This document shows, in pieces, positions 8,006 to 15,504 of a stretch of 32,460 nt of DNA. Source of the DNA: an uncultured Clostridia bacterium (GTDB lineage: Bacteria; Bacillota; Clostridia; Oscillospirales; Acutalibacteraceae); NCBI GenBank assembly GCA_958436475.1, contig CAUBKG010000020.1, positions 1 to 32,460 on the forward strand, written 5' to 3'. Made by a program: the position numbers and the translations under genes. A model generated the notes under the pieces. The model was given only the letters and a program-made list of their open reading frames with translations, was not told the DNA's origin and searched no databases. Numbering within the stretch: position 1 is the first letter of the stretch; every line of letters starts with the position of its first letter.

Positions 8006-8452
8006 ATGGCAATTATCACGAAAGTGCGTAACTGGCTCGCCACCTGCCCGCTGCTCGATCAGTTTGCGGATGGTCAGCATATCGACTGGACAGACGAAAC
8101 GGCAGGGAACTATGGAATTGCCCCTACAGGATGCTCCGATGTTGACGTAAAGGAGGACATCATCGGGAATATCACCAAAACCAAACAGTACAACGTGGTG
8201 CTGTATGCGCGGGATTGGACGATTGATGATGTCGCCCGGTTGGAAAACACGGAGTTTTTGGACGAATTTGCGGACTGGGTTGAAGAACAGGTACGCACAG
8301 GTGCCGCCCCTATTTTTGGGGATGACCCCGACCTGGAGCGTATTACCGCACAAAACGGAATGCTTTATCAGATGGACCCGGACGGACAAACGGGGTTATA
8401 TCAAATCCAAATCAATATTACCTACATAAAAAAATACACGAAAGGAGCGTAA
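8006..8452 (+). CDS. Putative tail terminator / completion protein
   Basis: This 148-residue protein comes immediately before the major tail protein, which is the usual place of the tail terminator that caps the tail tube. The sequence begins ITKVRNWLATCPLLDQF, has a GIAPTGCSDVDVKEDIIG segment, then YNVVLYARDWTIDD and a helix with EFLDEFADWVEEQVR. It ends with a beta strand pair (YQIQINITYIKKY). This layout is common in Firmicutes phages, where the family is often labelled minor capsid protein. AGGAGGAAA lies 5 bases before the ATG, and the previous stop is adjacent. Confidence 0.72.
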   Translation: MAIITKVRNWLATCPLLDQFADGQHIDWTDETAGNYGIAPTGCSDVDVKEDIIGNITKTKQYNVVLYARDWTIDDVARLENTEFLDEFADWVEEQVRTGAAPIFGDDPDLERITAQNGMLYQMDPDGQTGLYQIQINITYIKKYTKGA

Positions 8453-8455
8453 CAC

Positions 8456-8953
8456 ATGGGCAAAATTGAAAGAAAATACCTTGCGCATTATATCAACTGT
8501 ACGGCCCCTGCGGCATCCGGAACGCCGGAATATGAGCGTATGGGTAAGGACCTCGAAGAATACAACGTGGAGCTCTCGGCCACCGTGGACAAAAAGAAAA
8601 ATATCCTCGGCGAAACGTCAGTTACACTGTCAAGCTATGAAAAGAGCGCAACGGTGGAACCTTATTATGCTGAAAAAGGAACAAAGCTGTTTACACGCCT
8701 GCAGAGCATCGTTGATAACGATCTCGTGTTAGACGACTGCAACACTGATATTATCGAAGTGAAGCTTTGGGAGACCGAAACAAATGGCGCTTACCCGGCG
8801 ATTAAGGAGGGAGCCGTTATTGAGGTAACGAGCTACGGCGGAGATAACACCGGGTATCAGATCCCCTATAACTTGCATTACACCGGAATTAAAACGCAGG
8901 GGTATTTTAACCCAATTACAAAAACGTTTACGGAAGAAGCGCCGGGAGAATGA
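8456..8953 (+). CDS. Major tail protein
   Basis: This 165-residue protein is the expected tail tube subunit, which polymerises into hexamer rings around the tape measure. It fits by place (between the terminator-type protein and the chaperones), length and sequence: an N-terminal aromatic/basic part, a MGKDLEEYNVELSATVDKKKN strand region, ILGETSVTLSSYEKSATVEPYYA, and a C-terminal beta part with IPYNLHYTGIKTQGYFNPITKTF. This pattern is seen in clostridial phage tail tube proteins. Its ATG follows AAAGGAGCG. A strong hairpin with a T run begins 4 bases after its stop, the only such signal between the tail tube gene and the chaperones. Confidence 0.82.
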   Translation: MGKIERKYLAHYINCTAPAASGTPEYERMGKDLEEYNVELSATVDKKKNILGETSVTLSSYEKSATVEPYYAEKGTKLFTRLQSIVDNDLVLDDCNTDIIEVKLWETETNGAYPAIKEGAVIEVTSYGGDNTGYQIPYNLHYTGIKTQGYFNPITKTFTEEAPGE

Positions 8954-8957
8954 AAGG

Positions 8958-8988
8958 AAAGGGTGCAGTCCTTCCCTGCACCCTTTTA
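8958..8988 (+). terminator. Intrinsic terminator-like hairpin after major tail gene
   Basis: AAAGGGTGCAG at 8958-8968 pairs perfectly with CTGCACCCTTT at 8976-8986 around a 7-base loop, with T at 8987 and a TTTTACTT context. Placed after a gene needed in high copy, a leaky terminator here would raise tail-tube output over the downstream chaperone and tape-measure genes. Confidence 0.75.
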
Positions 8989-9012
8989 CTTGAATAAGGA
9001 GGAAATTGTTAT

Positions 9013-9468
9013 ATGGAAAGGCTTGTAATTGATACCGGTATAAAAGAGTATGATATCAATGGAAACGGCGTGCTCCGGTTTAATCCGTCTGACCCTAATG
9101 TATATGCAAGGTTTATGGATGCGCTACCGGAGCTCGAGAAAATGGAGCAGGAATATGAGGCTCGCGTAAAAAAGCTACCCCCGGATGCAGACGAAACAAA
9201 GGCAAGCACCGAACTGCTCAATGCCACACGGGATATTGACCAAAATATAAAAAGAACGCTTGCAACCGTATTTGGCGAAGAAAACGATTTTAATAAGCTA
9301 CTGGGCGGAGCTAATCTTATGGCGGTCGCAGGAAACGGCAAGCGTATTATAGCCAATCTGCTGGAGGCCCTGTCGCCGATCGTCCAAGCAGGAGCAAAAA
9401 CATATGCAACAGGCAAGGTGGACGAAATCAAGCTGAACCGTGCACAGCGCCGCGCAAAACAGCGATGA
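9013..9468 (+). CDS. Tail assembly chaperone (G-like)
   Basis: This 151-residue helical, charged protein comes after the tail tube gene and before a Gp15-type gene, the place of tail assembly chaperones that load onto the tape measure. It has DTGIKEYDINGNGVLRFNPSD at the N-terminus, a coiled-coil middle (about residues 35-80), FGEENDFNKLLGGAN and a very basic end (NRAQRRAKQR). AAGGAGG lies before the ATG. The stop overlaps the next start as ATGA. The downstream gene lies in the -1 frame, as in phages that make a G/GT fusion by frameshifting, but I see no canonical slippery heptamer in the right register. Confidence 0.8.
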   Translation: MERLVIDTGIKEYDINGNGVLRFNPSDPNVYARFMDALPELEKMEQEYEARVKKLPPDADETKASTELLNATRDIDQNIKRTLATVFGEENDFNKLLGGANLMAVAGNGKRIIANLLEALSPIVQAGAKTYATGKVDEIKLNRAQRRAKQR

Positions 9469-10034
9469 ACGCATGGACGCTTCCCACCAGCGCAATACTC
9501 GGTGGAAAAGAATACGAGATCGTAACAGACTACCGCGACATACTGGATGTTATCAAAGTAATGCAGGACACTGGAATTGCCGATTTTGCACGGTCGCAGG
9601 TGGTTTTGTCCTTGTTTTATGAGGACTTTGACAGCATCCCTCCTGAACTGTGGAAAGAAGCCATGCAGTTTATGGCTGTATTTATCAACTGCGGAGAGGA
9701 AGTACATGAAGACAGAAGACCACATCCAAAACTGATAGATTGGGACCAGGACCGGCAGGCGATTGTAACTGATATAAGCCGTATCACCGGGGCGGATATC
9801 CGCGGCTTGGAATATTTGCACTGGTGGACGTTTGTGGCTTATTACGGCGCGATCGGTGACGGACAACTAGCAACGCTGGTATCTATCCGCCAGAAACGAG
9901 CGAGGGGGAAAAAGCTGGAAAAATGGGAAAAAGAATTTTACGCGGAGCACCGGGAGCAAATTGATTTTCGCCCAAACTACACCGCAGAAGAAATCAAAGA
10001 ACAGGAGCGCCTAAAAAAGCTTCTTGGGGAATAA
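9465..10034 (+). CDS. Tail assembly chaperone (Gp15-like)
   Basis: This 189-residue protein resembles the Bacteriophage Gp15 family: ILGGKEYEIVTDYRDILDVI, then LSLFYEDFDSIPPELWKEAMQFMAVFINCG, FDWDQDRQAIVTDI-like (IDWDQDRQAIVTDI), LHWWTFVAYYGAIGD and a Lys/Glu-rich C-terminus. It is the second chaperone expected before the tape measure. The ATG overlaps the previous stop (ATGA). There is no clear ribosome site in front of it, so expression probably depends on termination-reinitiation or a -1 shift from the upstream gene. A strong bidirectional terminator starts at its stop codon. Confidence 0.85.
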   Translation: MNAWTLPTSAILGGKEYEIVTDYRDILDVIKVMQDTGIADFARSQVVLSLFYEDFDSIPPELWKEAMQFMAVFINCGEEVHEDRRPHPKLIDWDQDRQAIVTDISRITGADIRGLEYLHWWTFVAYYGAIGDGQLATLVSIRQKRARGKKLEKWEKEFYAEHREQIDFRPNYTAEEIKEQERLKKLLGE

Positions 10035-10067
10035 AAGAGCTCCTCCGAAAAACGGAGGAGCTCTTTT
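10033..10067. terminator. Bidirectional terminator between tail chaperone and antisense gene
   Basis: AAAAGAGCTCCTCCG at 10033-10047 pairs perfectly over 15 bases with CGGAGGAGCTCTTTT at 10053-10067 around an AAAAA loop. With a T run at one end and an A run at the other, it can stop transcripts from both sides: the tail operon on the plus strand and the zinc-ribbon gene on the minus strand. Confidence 0.9.
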
Positions 10068-10068
10068 G

Positions 10069-10509
10069 CTACCGAACCCGCCAGCGATGACCGCACTTTT
10101 GGCATACGGCCCAGGTCAGCGTTTTGCTCCCCTTTTTTGTTAAAAGGGGAATCAATATTATCAATCCAACGATTGAAAGGGCTAAAAAAATCCATAAAAT
10201 AGACATCAAACACCCGCGCTTTTTTTGTTTTTCGGTGAGCTGAACCTGCACGTTATGGCTCCCGCACCGCGGGCAGGTCATACGGTCGTCGAAGTCTCGC
10301 TTTTGCAAATTAAGCTGTTGCTGCTGCATCTCCAATTGCTGCCGCTGCATATCAAGCTGCTGCTGATTCTGCAGCGCAATTTGTTGTTGCTGTAATTGTG
10401 CCTGCTGCTGTACTGCTGTTTGCGCTATGTTAACTGACAAATCGGTTTCGTTGCCGCAAGCGGGGCAAAAATTGTCCTTGTGTTCTGCGCCACAATTTTT
10501 GCATTGCAT
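10069..10509 (-). CDS. Membrane zinc-ribbon protein, antisense (probable moron)
   Basis: This 146-residue protein is encoded against the direction of the tail operon. An N-terminal zinc ribbon (C3, C6, C15, C18) is followed by a Gln-rich helical segment (about residues 30-72). A second set of knuckles, C79/C82 and C136/C139, is separated by a hydrophobic stretch at about 101-124. Bacterial zinc-ribbon proteins with a membrane segment inside the ribbon are known, but their function is not. The ATG at 10509 begins at the first ribbon and has AAGGGG about 10 bases upstream; a TTG start at 10533 is possible. It has its own near-consensus promoter and a terminator, and is flanked by core tail genes. 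A gene expressed from the lysogen is the simplest reading; no substrate or partner can be named. Confidence 0.8.
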   Translation of the reverse strand: MQCKNCGAEHKDNFCPACGNETDLSVNIAQTAVQQQAQLQQQQIALQNQQQLDMQRQQLEMQQQQLNLQKRDFDDRMTCPRCGSHNVQVQLTEKQKKRGCLMSILWIFLALSIVGLIILIPLLTKKGSKTLTWAVCQKCGHRWRVR

Positions 10510-10543
10510 CCATCCACAACCCCTTATAATCAAAATTTATTTA

Positions 10544-10553
10544 ATTGTACAAT
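10544..10553. promoter_or_regulatory. Palindrome overlapping the antisense promoter -10 box
   Basis: ATTGTACAAT is a perfect 10-base palindrome covering the -10 hexamer of the minus-strand promoter. It could be an operator half-pair or a chance product of an AT-rich promoter. Confidence 0.35.
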
Positions 10554-10572
10554 CTTTTACAAAAAACGTCAA
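10544..10572 (-). promoter_or_regulatory. Sigma-A promoter for the antisense zinc-ribbon gene
   Basis: Read on the minus strand, TTGACG (10572-10567) is followed after exactly 17 bases by TACAAT (10549-10544), both close to consensus. Initiation would fall near 10537, about 28 bases before the ATG at 10509. This is much stronger than anything seen before the late genes. Confidence 0.82.
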
Positions 10573-10588
10573 TAAAAAGAGGGCGAAA

Positions 10589-10741
10589 ATGAAGGGAAAA
10601 AAAGTTGTCTGCCCGTTTTGTGGGTATAAGCAGCCGGTAGTACTATCCGATACCGCTGTATGCCGCGGTGTATGGGTAAGATGTAAGGCCCGTCACTGTA
10701 AAAAAGAATTTGAAATACAAACGCCCGCCAAAAAATTATAA
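10589..10741 (+). CDS. Small Cys-rich zinc-finger-like protein
   Basis: This 50-residue protein carries C8-x2-C11 and C32-x4-C37, with an additional C25 and basic residues around the second pair (RCKARHCKKEFEI). The arrangement recalls Com-like or Cys-rich KTR-type small zinc proteins found in phages, so nucleic-acid binding is plausible but unproven. The ATG at 10589 has AGAGGG before it; the open frame extends upstream without a better start. It sits in the usual slot between tail chaperone and tape measure, just downstream of the divergent zinc-ribbon gene, and has no obvious strong promoter of its own. A weak TATAAT lies at 10525-10530. Confidence 0.68.
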   Translation: MKGKKVVCPFCGYKQPVVLSDTAVCRGVWVRCKARHCKKEFEIQTPAKKL

Positions 10742-10801
10742 CAGAAAGTCCCAAGTAGTGCCATTGTGCCGATGGGAAGCTCTCGTAAGGAGGGACAGAC
10801 C

Positions 10802-13246
10802 TTGGCACTTGGGAAATATGACGGATCAATCCGGATTGATACGAAGATAGACAGTACCGGTTATAACAAGGGCCTCAGCGGCATGACCAGAGCGGCGAAA
10901 AAATTTGCCGGGGCGATTGGTGCAGCATTTGCAGTAAAAAAAATCGTTGATTTTGGAAAACAGGCTGTACAAATTGCAAGCGATCTCACAGAAGTCCAGA
11001 ACGTTGTAGATACCGCTTTCGGCGAGATGTCTGGCCAGGTTGACGAATGGGCGAAAACGTCCATCAAAAAACTCGGCATCAGCGAGCTTGCAGCAAAGCG
11101 CACAGCATCCACGTATATGGCCATGTCGGCTGGTATGGGGCTTGTAGGGCAGAGCGCAGCGGATATGTCTATGGCAGTGGCTGAGCGTACCGCGGATATC
11201 TCATCTTTTTATAACACCACGCAGGAAGAGGCAGACACGATGCTGAAAAGCATCTGGACGGGCGAAACGGAAACGCTGAAACGCATCGGTGTTGTCATGA
11301 CGCAAACCAATCTTAACGCCTATGCAATGGCAAACGGGATTGGAAAAACCGTCGATCAAATGTCCCAGGCCGAACAGGTCCAGCTCCGGTATATGTATGT
11401 AATGGACCAGACCAAGCTCGCAGCAGGTGACTTTGTAAAAACGCAGGGATCATGGGCAAACCAGACGCGCATCCTCTCCGAGCAATGGAAGCAGTTTATG
11501 GGCATTATCGGCGAGGTGCTGATCCAAGTACTTACCCCAGCGATTCGAGCGATCAATCAGATACTGGGTCAGCTTATAAGCTGGGTGGAACAGGCCCGCG
11601 ATGCCATATACAGCCTCTTTGGCATCCAGAAGCAATCAGCAAGTTCAGGGGCTGCAGCCGCCGCCTCGCAGCAGCAGCTCGCCTCCAGTACCGATGATGC
11701 GACGAAGGCCCTCAAAAAACAAAACAAGGCCGTCAAGAGCAACCTGGCCGATTTTGATCAGCTCCATGTTTTGCAGACCTCGTCCGATAGCTCTGGGGCC
11801 TCTGGAGGCAGCATATCCATCCCCGGAGTATCCTCGATATCCCCGGCTATTGCCGAAGGAACGTCAAAGGCAAAATCTGATTTTTCCGGGCTTGCGAAAG
11901 CGTTTGACGAATGGTTTTTAAAGCCTTATATAAAGGGCTTGGGAAAATTAGAAGCGCCCATTGCAAAGTTTAAAAAATTATTTGCAAGTATCGGGGATGC
12001 TTTCCGCGAATGGTCTGTCCCTGTTACAAAATGGTTTAGGACTGATCTTAAAAAAGACATTGCTGCAGCCATAGATTTAGGCTCTACCTTTGGTGCGATT
12101 GGGTGGGATATCGTTGCAACGATATCAACATCATTATGGGATACCGCAAAACCTATAATTGACTGGTTTGTATACGACGGCCTACCAATGTTTTCCAGCG
12201 TCTGGCAGGAGACGGCCAAAACATTAGAAACTTTGCTGTACGGGATCAAAACAGTATTTGATGCGGTATGGATTGGCGCAATACAGCCCGCGCTTATGCT
12301 GATCTCTCAAATAATCGTAGATTTATTTGAAACTGTCAAACGATTATGGGATGAATATGGCGCGCCGATATTTGAGGCGGTCAGACTGGCGATTGATACA
12401 ACCGTCGGGTTGTTTATGTCGCTATGGGAAAGCACGTTACAGCCTATATTCGGCAAAATTTTTGAGGTGCTTACAAAACTGTGGACAGATCATTTGCAGC
12501 CGCTCATTGAGCAGATTGGGGCCTTTGTAGCAAAATTTGTACAAGCAGCTCTTGCAATCTATAACAATTTTATTGCCCCGATTGTGGATTGGCTCGTAAA
12601 AACGCTGGGCCCTGTTGTGTCAAGCGTTTTTGGCTGGATCGTGGATGTGCTCGGAGGGGTTATCGGTGCCGTTATAGACGCTGTAAAGGGCATTTTTAAG
12701 GCTCTTGGCGGACTGCTTGATTTTATAACCGGTGTTTTTACAGGCGACTGGAAAAAAGCATGGCAAGGAATCTGCGACTTTTTCGGCGGGATCTGGGATA
12801 CCATCTGGTCCCTGATAAAAGGCGTTATTAATCTAATTATTGACGGAATTAATCTGCTCTGGAAAGGGATTTACAAAGTTGTAAGCGGGATTGCTAATTC
12901 GATCGGCGGGGTCGCTGGTGCACTTGGCGATCTCTTCGGCCAGGATTGGCATTTTTCGATGCCATCTGAGCCTCCTCTCATCCCAAAGCTTGCGTCAGGC
13001 GCTGTTATCCCGCCGAACCGGGAGTTTGCTGCAATCTTGGGCGACCAAAAGCACGGCACGAATCTCGAGGCTCCTGAATCGTTGATCCGACAGATCGTGC
13101 GGGAGGAAAGCGGAGGAGGGGCAAGCGGACCGATACACATCACTATACAGGTAGGCACAACCAAGCTTGGCACCGCAGTAATCCAGTCGCTACGGTCTAT
13201 GGCAAGCCAACAGGGCACGCCTGTTTTGGATTTGGTGGGAGGCTAA
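10802..13246 (+). CDS. Tape measure protein
   Basis: This 814-residue protein sets tail length and probably helps DNA cross the cell envelope. The N-terminal 250 residues resemble the TP901 tape measure type: VKKIVDFGKQAVQIASDLTEVQNVVDTAFGEM-like segments, TASTYMAMSAGMG and TMLKSIWTGETETLKRIGVVMTQT. Then comes a Gln/Ser/Ala-rich linker near 280-330 and long amphipathic helices with regularly spaced Trp. Hydrophobic stretches near 600-680 (VVSSVFGWIVDVLGGVIGAV and FGGIWDTIWSLIKGVINLII) could span membrane. A TTG start at 10802 is chosen because AAGGAGG lies 8 bases upstream; the frame is open back to a GTG at 10766. It is moderate in length for a siphovirus tape measure. Confidence 0.93.
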   Translation: MALGKYDGSIRIDTKIDSTGYNKGLSGMTRAAKKFAGAIGAAFAVKKIVDFGKQAVQIASDLTEVQNVVDTAFGEMSGQVDEWAKTSIKKLGISELAAKRTASTYMAMSAGMGLVGQSAADMSMAVAERTADISSFYNTTQEEADTMLKSIWTGETETLKRIGVVMTQTNLNAYAMANGIGKTVDQMSQAEQVQLRYMYVMDQTKLAAGDFVKTQGSWANQTRILSEQWKQFMGIIGEVLIQVLTPAIRAINQILGQLISWVEQARDAIYSLFGIQKQSASSGAAAAASQQQLASSTDDATKALKKQNKAVKSNLADFDQLHVLQTSSDSSGASGGSISIPGVSSISPAIAEGTSKAKSDFSGLAKAFDEWFLKPYIKGLGKLEAPIAKFKKLFASIGDAFREWSVPVTKWFRTDLKKDIAAAIDLGSTFGAIGWDIVATISTSLWDTAKPIIDWFVYDGLPMFSSVWQETAKTLETLLYGIKTVFDAVWIGAIQPALMLISQIIVDLFETVKRLWDEYGAPIFEAVRLAIDTTVGLFMSLWESTLQPIFGKIFEVLTKLWTDHLQPLIEQIGAFVAKFVQAALAIYNNFIAPIVDWLVKTLGPVVSSVFGWIVDVLGGVIGAVIDAVKGIFKALGGLLDFITGVFTGDWKKAWQGICDFFGGIWDTIWSLIKGVINLIIDGINLLWKGIYKVVSGIANSIGGVAGALGDLFGQDWHFSMPSEPPLIPKLASGAVIPPNREFAAILGDQKHGTNLEAPESLIRQIVREESGGGASGPIHITIQVGTTKLGTAVIQSLRSMASQQGTPVLDLVGG

Positions 13247-13249
13247 AAA

Positions 13250-13615
13250 ATGGAACTGGTCAAAATTGGCGGTTTGGATGTAACCGAATGGATAAAAGAA
13301 GAGGGGCTACACATCTCCCCAAAAGTTATGGTGAGCGAAAAGAGCCAGCGAAACGCCCGTGGCACAATGACCATTGATATTATTGCGCGAAAAACACAGA
13401 TAACGTGTGACTTTATGCCGCTGGACGATGCGCAAATGAGAGCATTATTGAATGTGTTATATCCTTACAGCAATATCCCGGTGACGTATCGGGAAGTGCG
13501 TACCGGCCAAAACCGCACAATCGTCACCTACTCGGGGGACTATGATGTGGTCTATTATATGGCCTGCAAAAAAATCCTATACAATGAGATATCCGTCACG
13601 CTGACGGAAATGTGA
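13250..13615 (+). CDS. Small tail protein after the tape measure
   Basis: This 121-residue beta-rich protein sits between the tape measure and the hub-like gene, where a distal tail protein would normally be, but it is much shorter than a classical Dit. The sequence shows GGLDVTEWIKEEGLHIS, SEKSQRNARGTMTIDIIARK and a C-terminal GDYDVVYYMACKKILYNEISVTLTEM. This resembles small uncharacterised tail proteins (DUF6711-like, from memory) found at this spot in Firmicutes phages. It may be a reduced distal tail ring or a tape-measure cap. The start has GGGAGG about 8 bases before it. Confidence 0.6.
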   Translation: MELVKIGGLDVTEWIKEEGLHISPKVMVSEKSQRNARGTMTIDIIARKTQITCDFMPLDDAQMRALLNVLYPYSNIPVTYREVRTGQNRTIVTYSGDYDVVYYMACKKILYNEISVTLTEM

Positions 13616-13623
13616 GGTAAACA

Positions 13624-15504
13624 ATGTATCAGGTATCAGATAAATATACGGCGGCTGCGGCGGAAATACAGCGCATTGCCCGCGGCCGCCTGCTCCGCGA
13701 AGGAGGCGACCCCATTACCGACGACGGGCAGTTGGTATCCGTAAAAATAGAACGCGGAGGGCAGAACACGTCCCTCATCGGAAACGCAACCAGCCAAAAA
13801 ATGACGGCTGTCATCCTGCAACGTAGCACAAAAATGAATCTCAAAGAAGGTCAAAAACTTGTCCCGCAGTTGGGAATTGAAGCATCTGACGGCTCCACTG
13901 AATTAGTGCCGTTTACCTCGATAACAATCGACACCTTTGAATCGGACGATGTGGCGGACACGATAGAAGTATCCGGGTATGATGCCATGCAGCGGCTCAA
14001 CACTCACACGGTCGCGGAAATATCCGTAAATTATCCTGCAACGCTGGCGGAATATGCGGCAGCTGTTGCAGCCTGCGCAGGCCTCGAACTCTCTGATACC
14101 GACTTTTACAACGCGGATTTAATGCTTGTCGGCGCTCCTGCCTTTGCCAGGACGGAAAGCCTGCGAAATATTATGGGCAAAATTGCGGAAGCCGCGCTCG
14201 GGAATGCGTACATTAACCGGGCGGGGAAACTGCGCATCCGGTCATTATACCCCGTACCCGACGCGGTAATGTCCATCCGAGGGAACCGGTATTTTGATTT
14301 TATCCGCGGCCAGCAGTATGGCCCGATCAATGCGGTAAACATCTCAACCGATGGCGATGATATGCAAAAAGAAGATGCGGAATCCATAAAACAAAATGGG
14401 AGATGCGAGCTACTTATTGCGGATAATCCTATCTTGTCCCCATACCGCGCGAGCGTACTCACTGATATATTTGAAACGGTTTCTGGGCAGGTGGTGTACC
14501 CATGTAAAATTGAATGGCGCGGGGAACCTGCGCTGGACATCGGCGATGTTGTACAGATACAGGATAAAAACGGAATTTACTATACTACGCCGTGGCTCAA
14601 TGAGGAGCTATCCTTTAACGGCGGAATGTCATCCACAGCATCCCTTGAAGCACCATCCGAAACCAAAACCGGGACGCTCATGGCGTCATCATCGGTAGAA
14701 AATCAATTGAAAGAAGTGGAGGCGGGCATATACGCTTGGGAAAACACGTCCGATATTATTTTGGAAAGCACTCCAAAGCAAGTATGTTACATCGAATACG
14801 CATCGAGCAGGGCAACCAACGCGCTGCTTTTTGCCACTTTTATATTAACCGGCACCGGCACCGTGGAGGCCCGAATTTTAAGAGATAACCAATCTGTTGG
14901 ATTTAACCCCGTGGACGCAGTCACGGGCGCGGGTACATTATCCCTTACCTTCCCCATTTTGCAAATAGATGCGGGAGCTCACACGGATATTGCTATCCAG
15001 CTTATATGCTCATCCGGATCGCTGACATGCAAAAAGGGGCAGGCGCGCGTCGCGGTATACGGGACCAAACTGATTGGAGGGCTCAGCGGCGGCCGCCCGC
15101 ACGCAGAAGTAACGGATCTAATCACGTGGAGCGAACACCGCCCAGGGAAAAAAGTAACGGACGTGACGGAGGTTGACCTATTTACGCCAATCGCAAGTAA
15201 TCCCTCTGATCTTATCCCGTTTGTATCCATCCCGGAAGGATGGAAACAGGCGGTAACGTCTACTGTAAATGTCGAGATTAAATTTGTATCGTGGCAGTTG
15301 CCGATGGAATCCTCCGCATATGTGCCCGCTGCGAATTATGAGGTAACGGCAAGCGGGATCCGGTACCTCCCTGAAACGCTTGAAACGATGGGCGTACTGA
15401 TCGAATCAGATGAAACCCATACTGTGACGGCGTGCGCGCTACCAGACCGAAGCCATTATTACTCCGTCGGAGAGGGGGAACGCCTTGAATGGCAGAACCA
15501 ATAA
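13624..15504 (+). CDS. Tail hub / baseplate protein (Tal-like)
   Basis: This 626-residue protein is the likely hub closing the tail tube. The first 350 residues follow the hub pattern: LVSVKIERGGQNTSLIGNATSQKM, IDTFESDDVADTIEVSGYDAMQRLNT, AAVAACAGLEL, LRNIMGKIAEAALGNAYINRAGKLRI and a WRGEPALDIGDVVQI strand pair. The rest (about 360-626) contains beta-sandwich-like and Ser/Thr-rich segments, which may be a carbohydrate-binding or fibre-attachment part. No peptidase or lytic domain is visible. The next gene starts inside its last 16 bases. Confidence 0.8.
   Translation: MYQVSDKYTAAAAEIQRIARGRLLREGGDPITDDGQLVSVKIERGGQNTSLIGNATSQKMTAVILQRSTKMNLKEGQKLVPQLGIEASDGSTELVPFTSITIDTFESDDVADTIEVSGYDAMQRLNTHTVAEISVNYPATLAEYAAAVAACAGLELSDTDFYNADLMLVGAPAFARTESLRNIMGKIAEAALGNAYINRAGKLRIRSLYPVPDAVMSIRGNRYFDFIRGQQYGPINAVNISTDGDDMQKEDAESIKQNGRCELLIADNPILSPYRASVLTDIFETVSGQVVYPCKIEWRGEPALDIGDVVQIQDKNGIYYTTPWLNEELSFNGGMSSTASLEAPSETKTGTLMASSSVENQLKEVEAGIYAWENTSDIILESTPKQVCYIEYASSRATNALLFATFILTGTGTVEARILRDNQSVGFNPVDAVTGAGTLSLTFPILQIDAGAHTDIAIQLICSSGSLTCKKGQARVAVYGTKLIGGLSGGRPHAEVTDLITWSEHRPGKKVTDVTEVDLFTPIASNPSDLIPFVSIPEGWKQAVTSTVNVEIKFVSWQLPMESSAYVPAANYEVTASGIRYLPETLETMGVLIESDETHTVTACALPDRSHYYSVGEGERLEWQNQ

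Noticed and set aside
9009..9866. Minus-strand frame of 285 residues over the chaperone genes
   Set aside because: Its plus-strand counterpart matches known chaperone families; this frame shows no recognisable motifs.
10504..10530. Plus-strand promoter TTGCAT-15-TATAAT before the 50-residue Cys-rich gene
   Set aside because: The spacer is short and the -35 box matches poorly; kept only as a remark.
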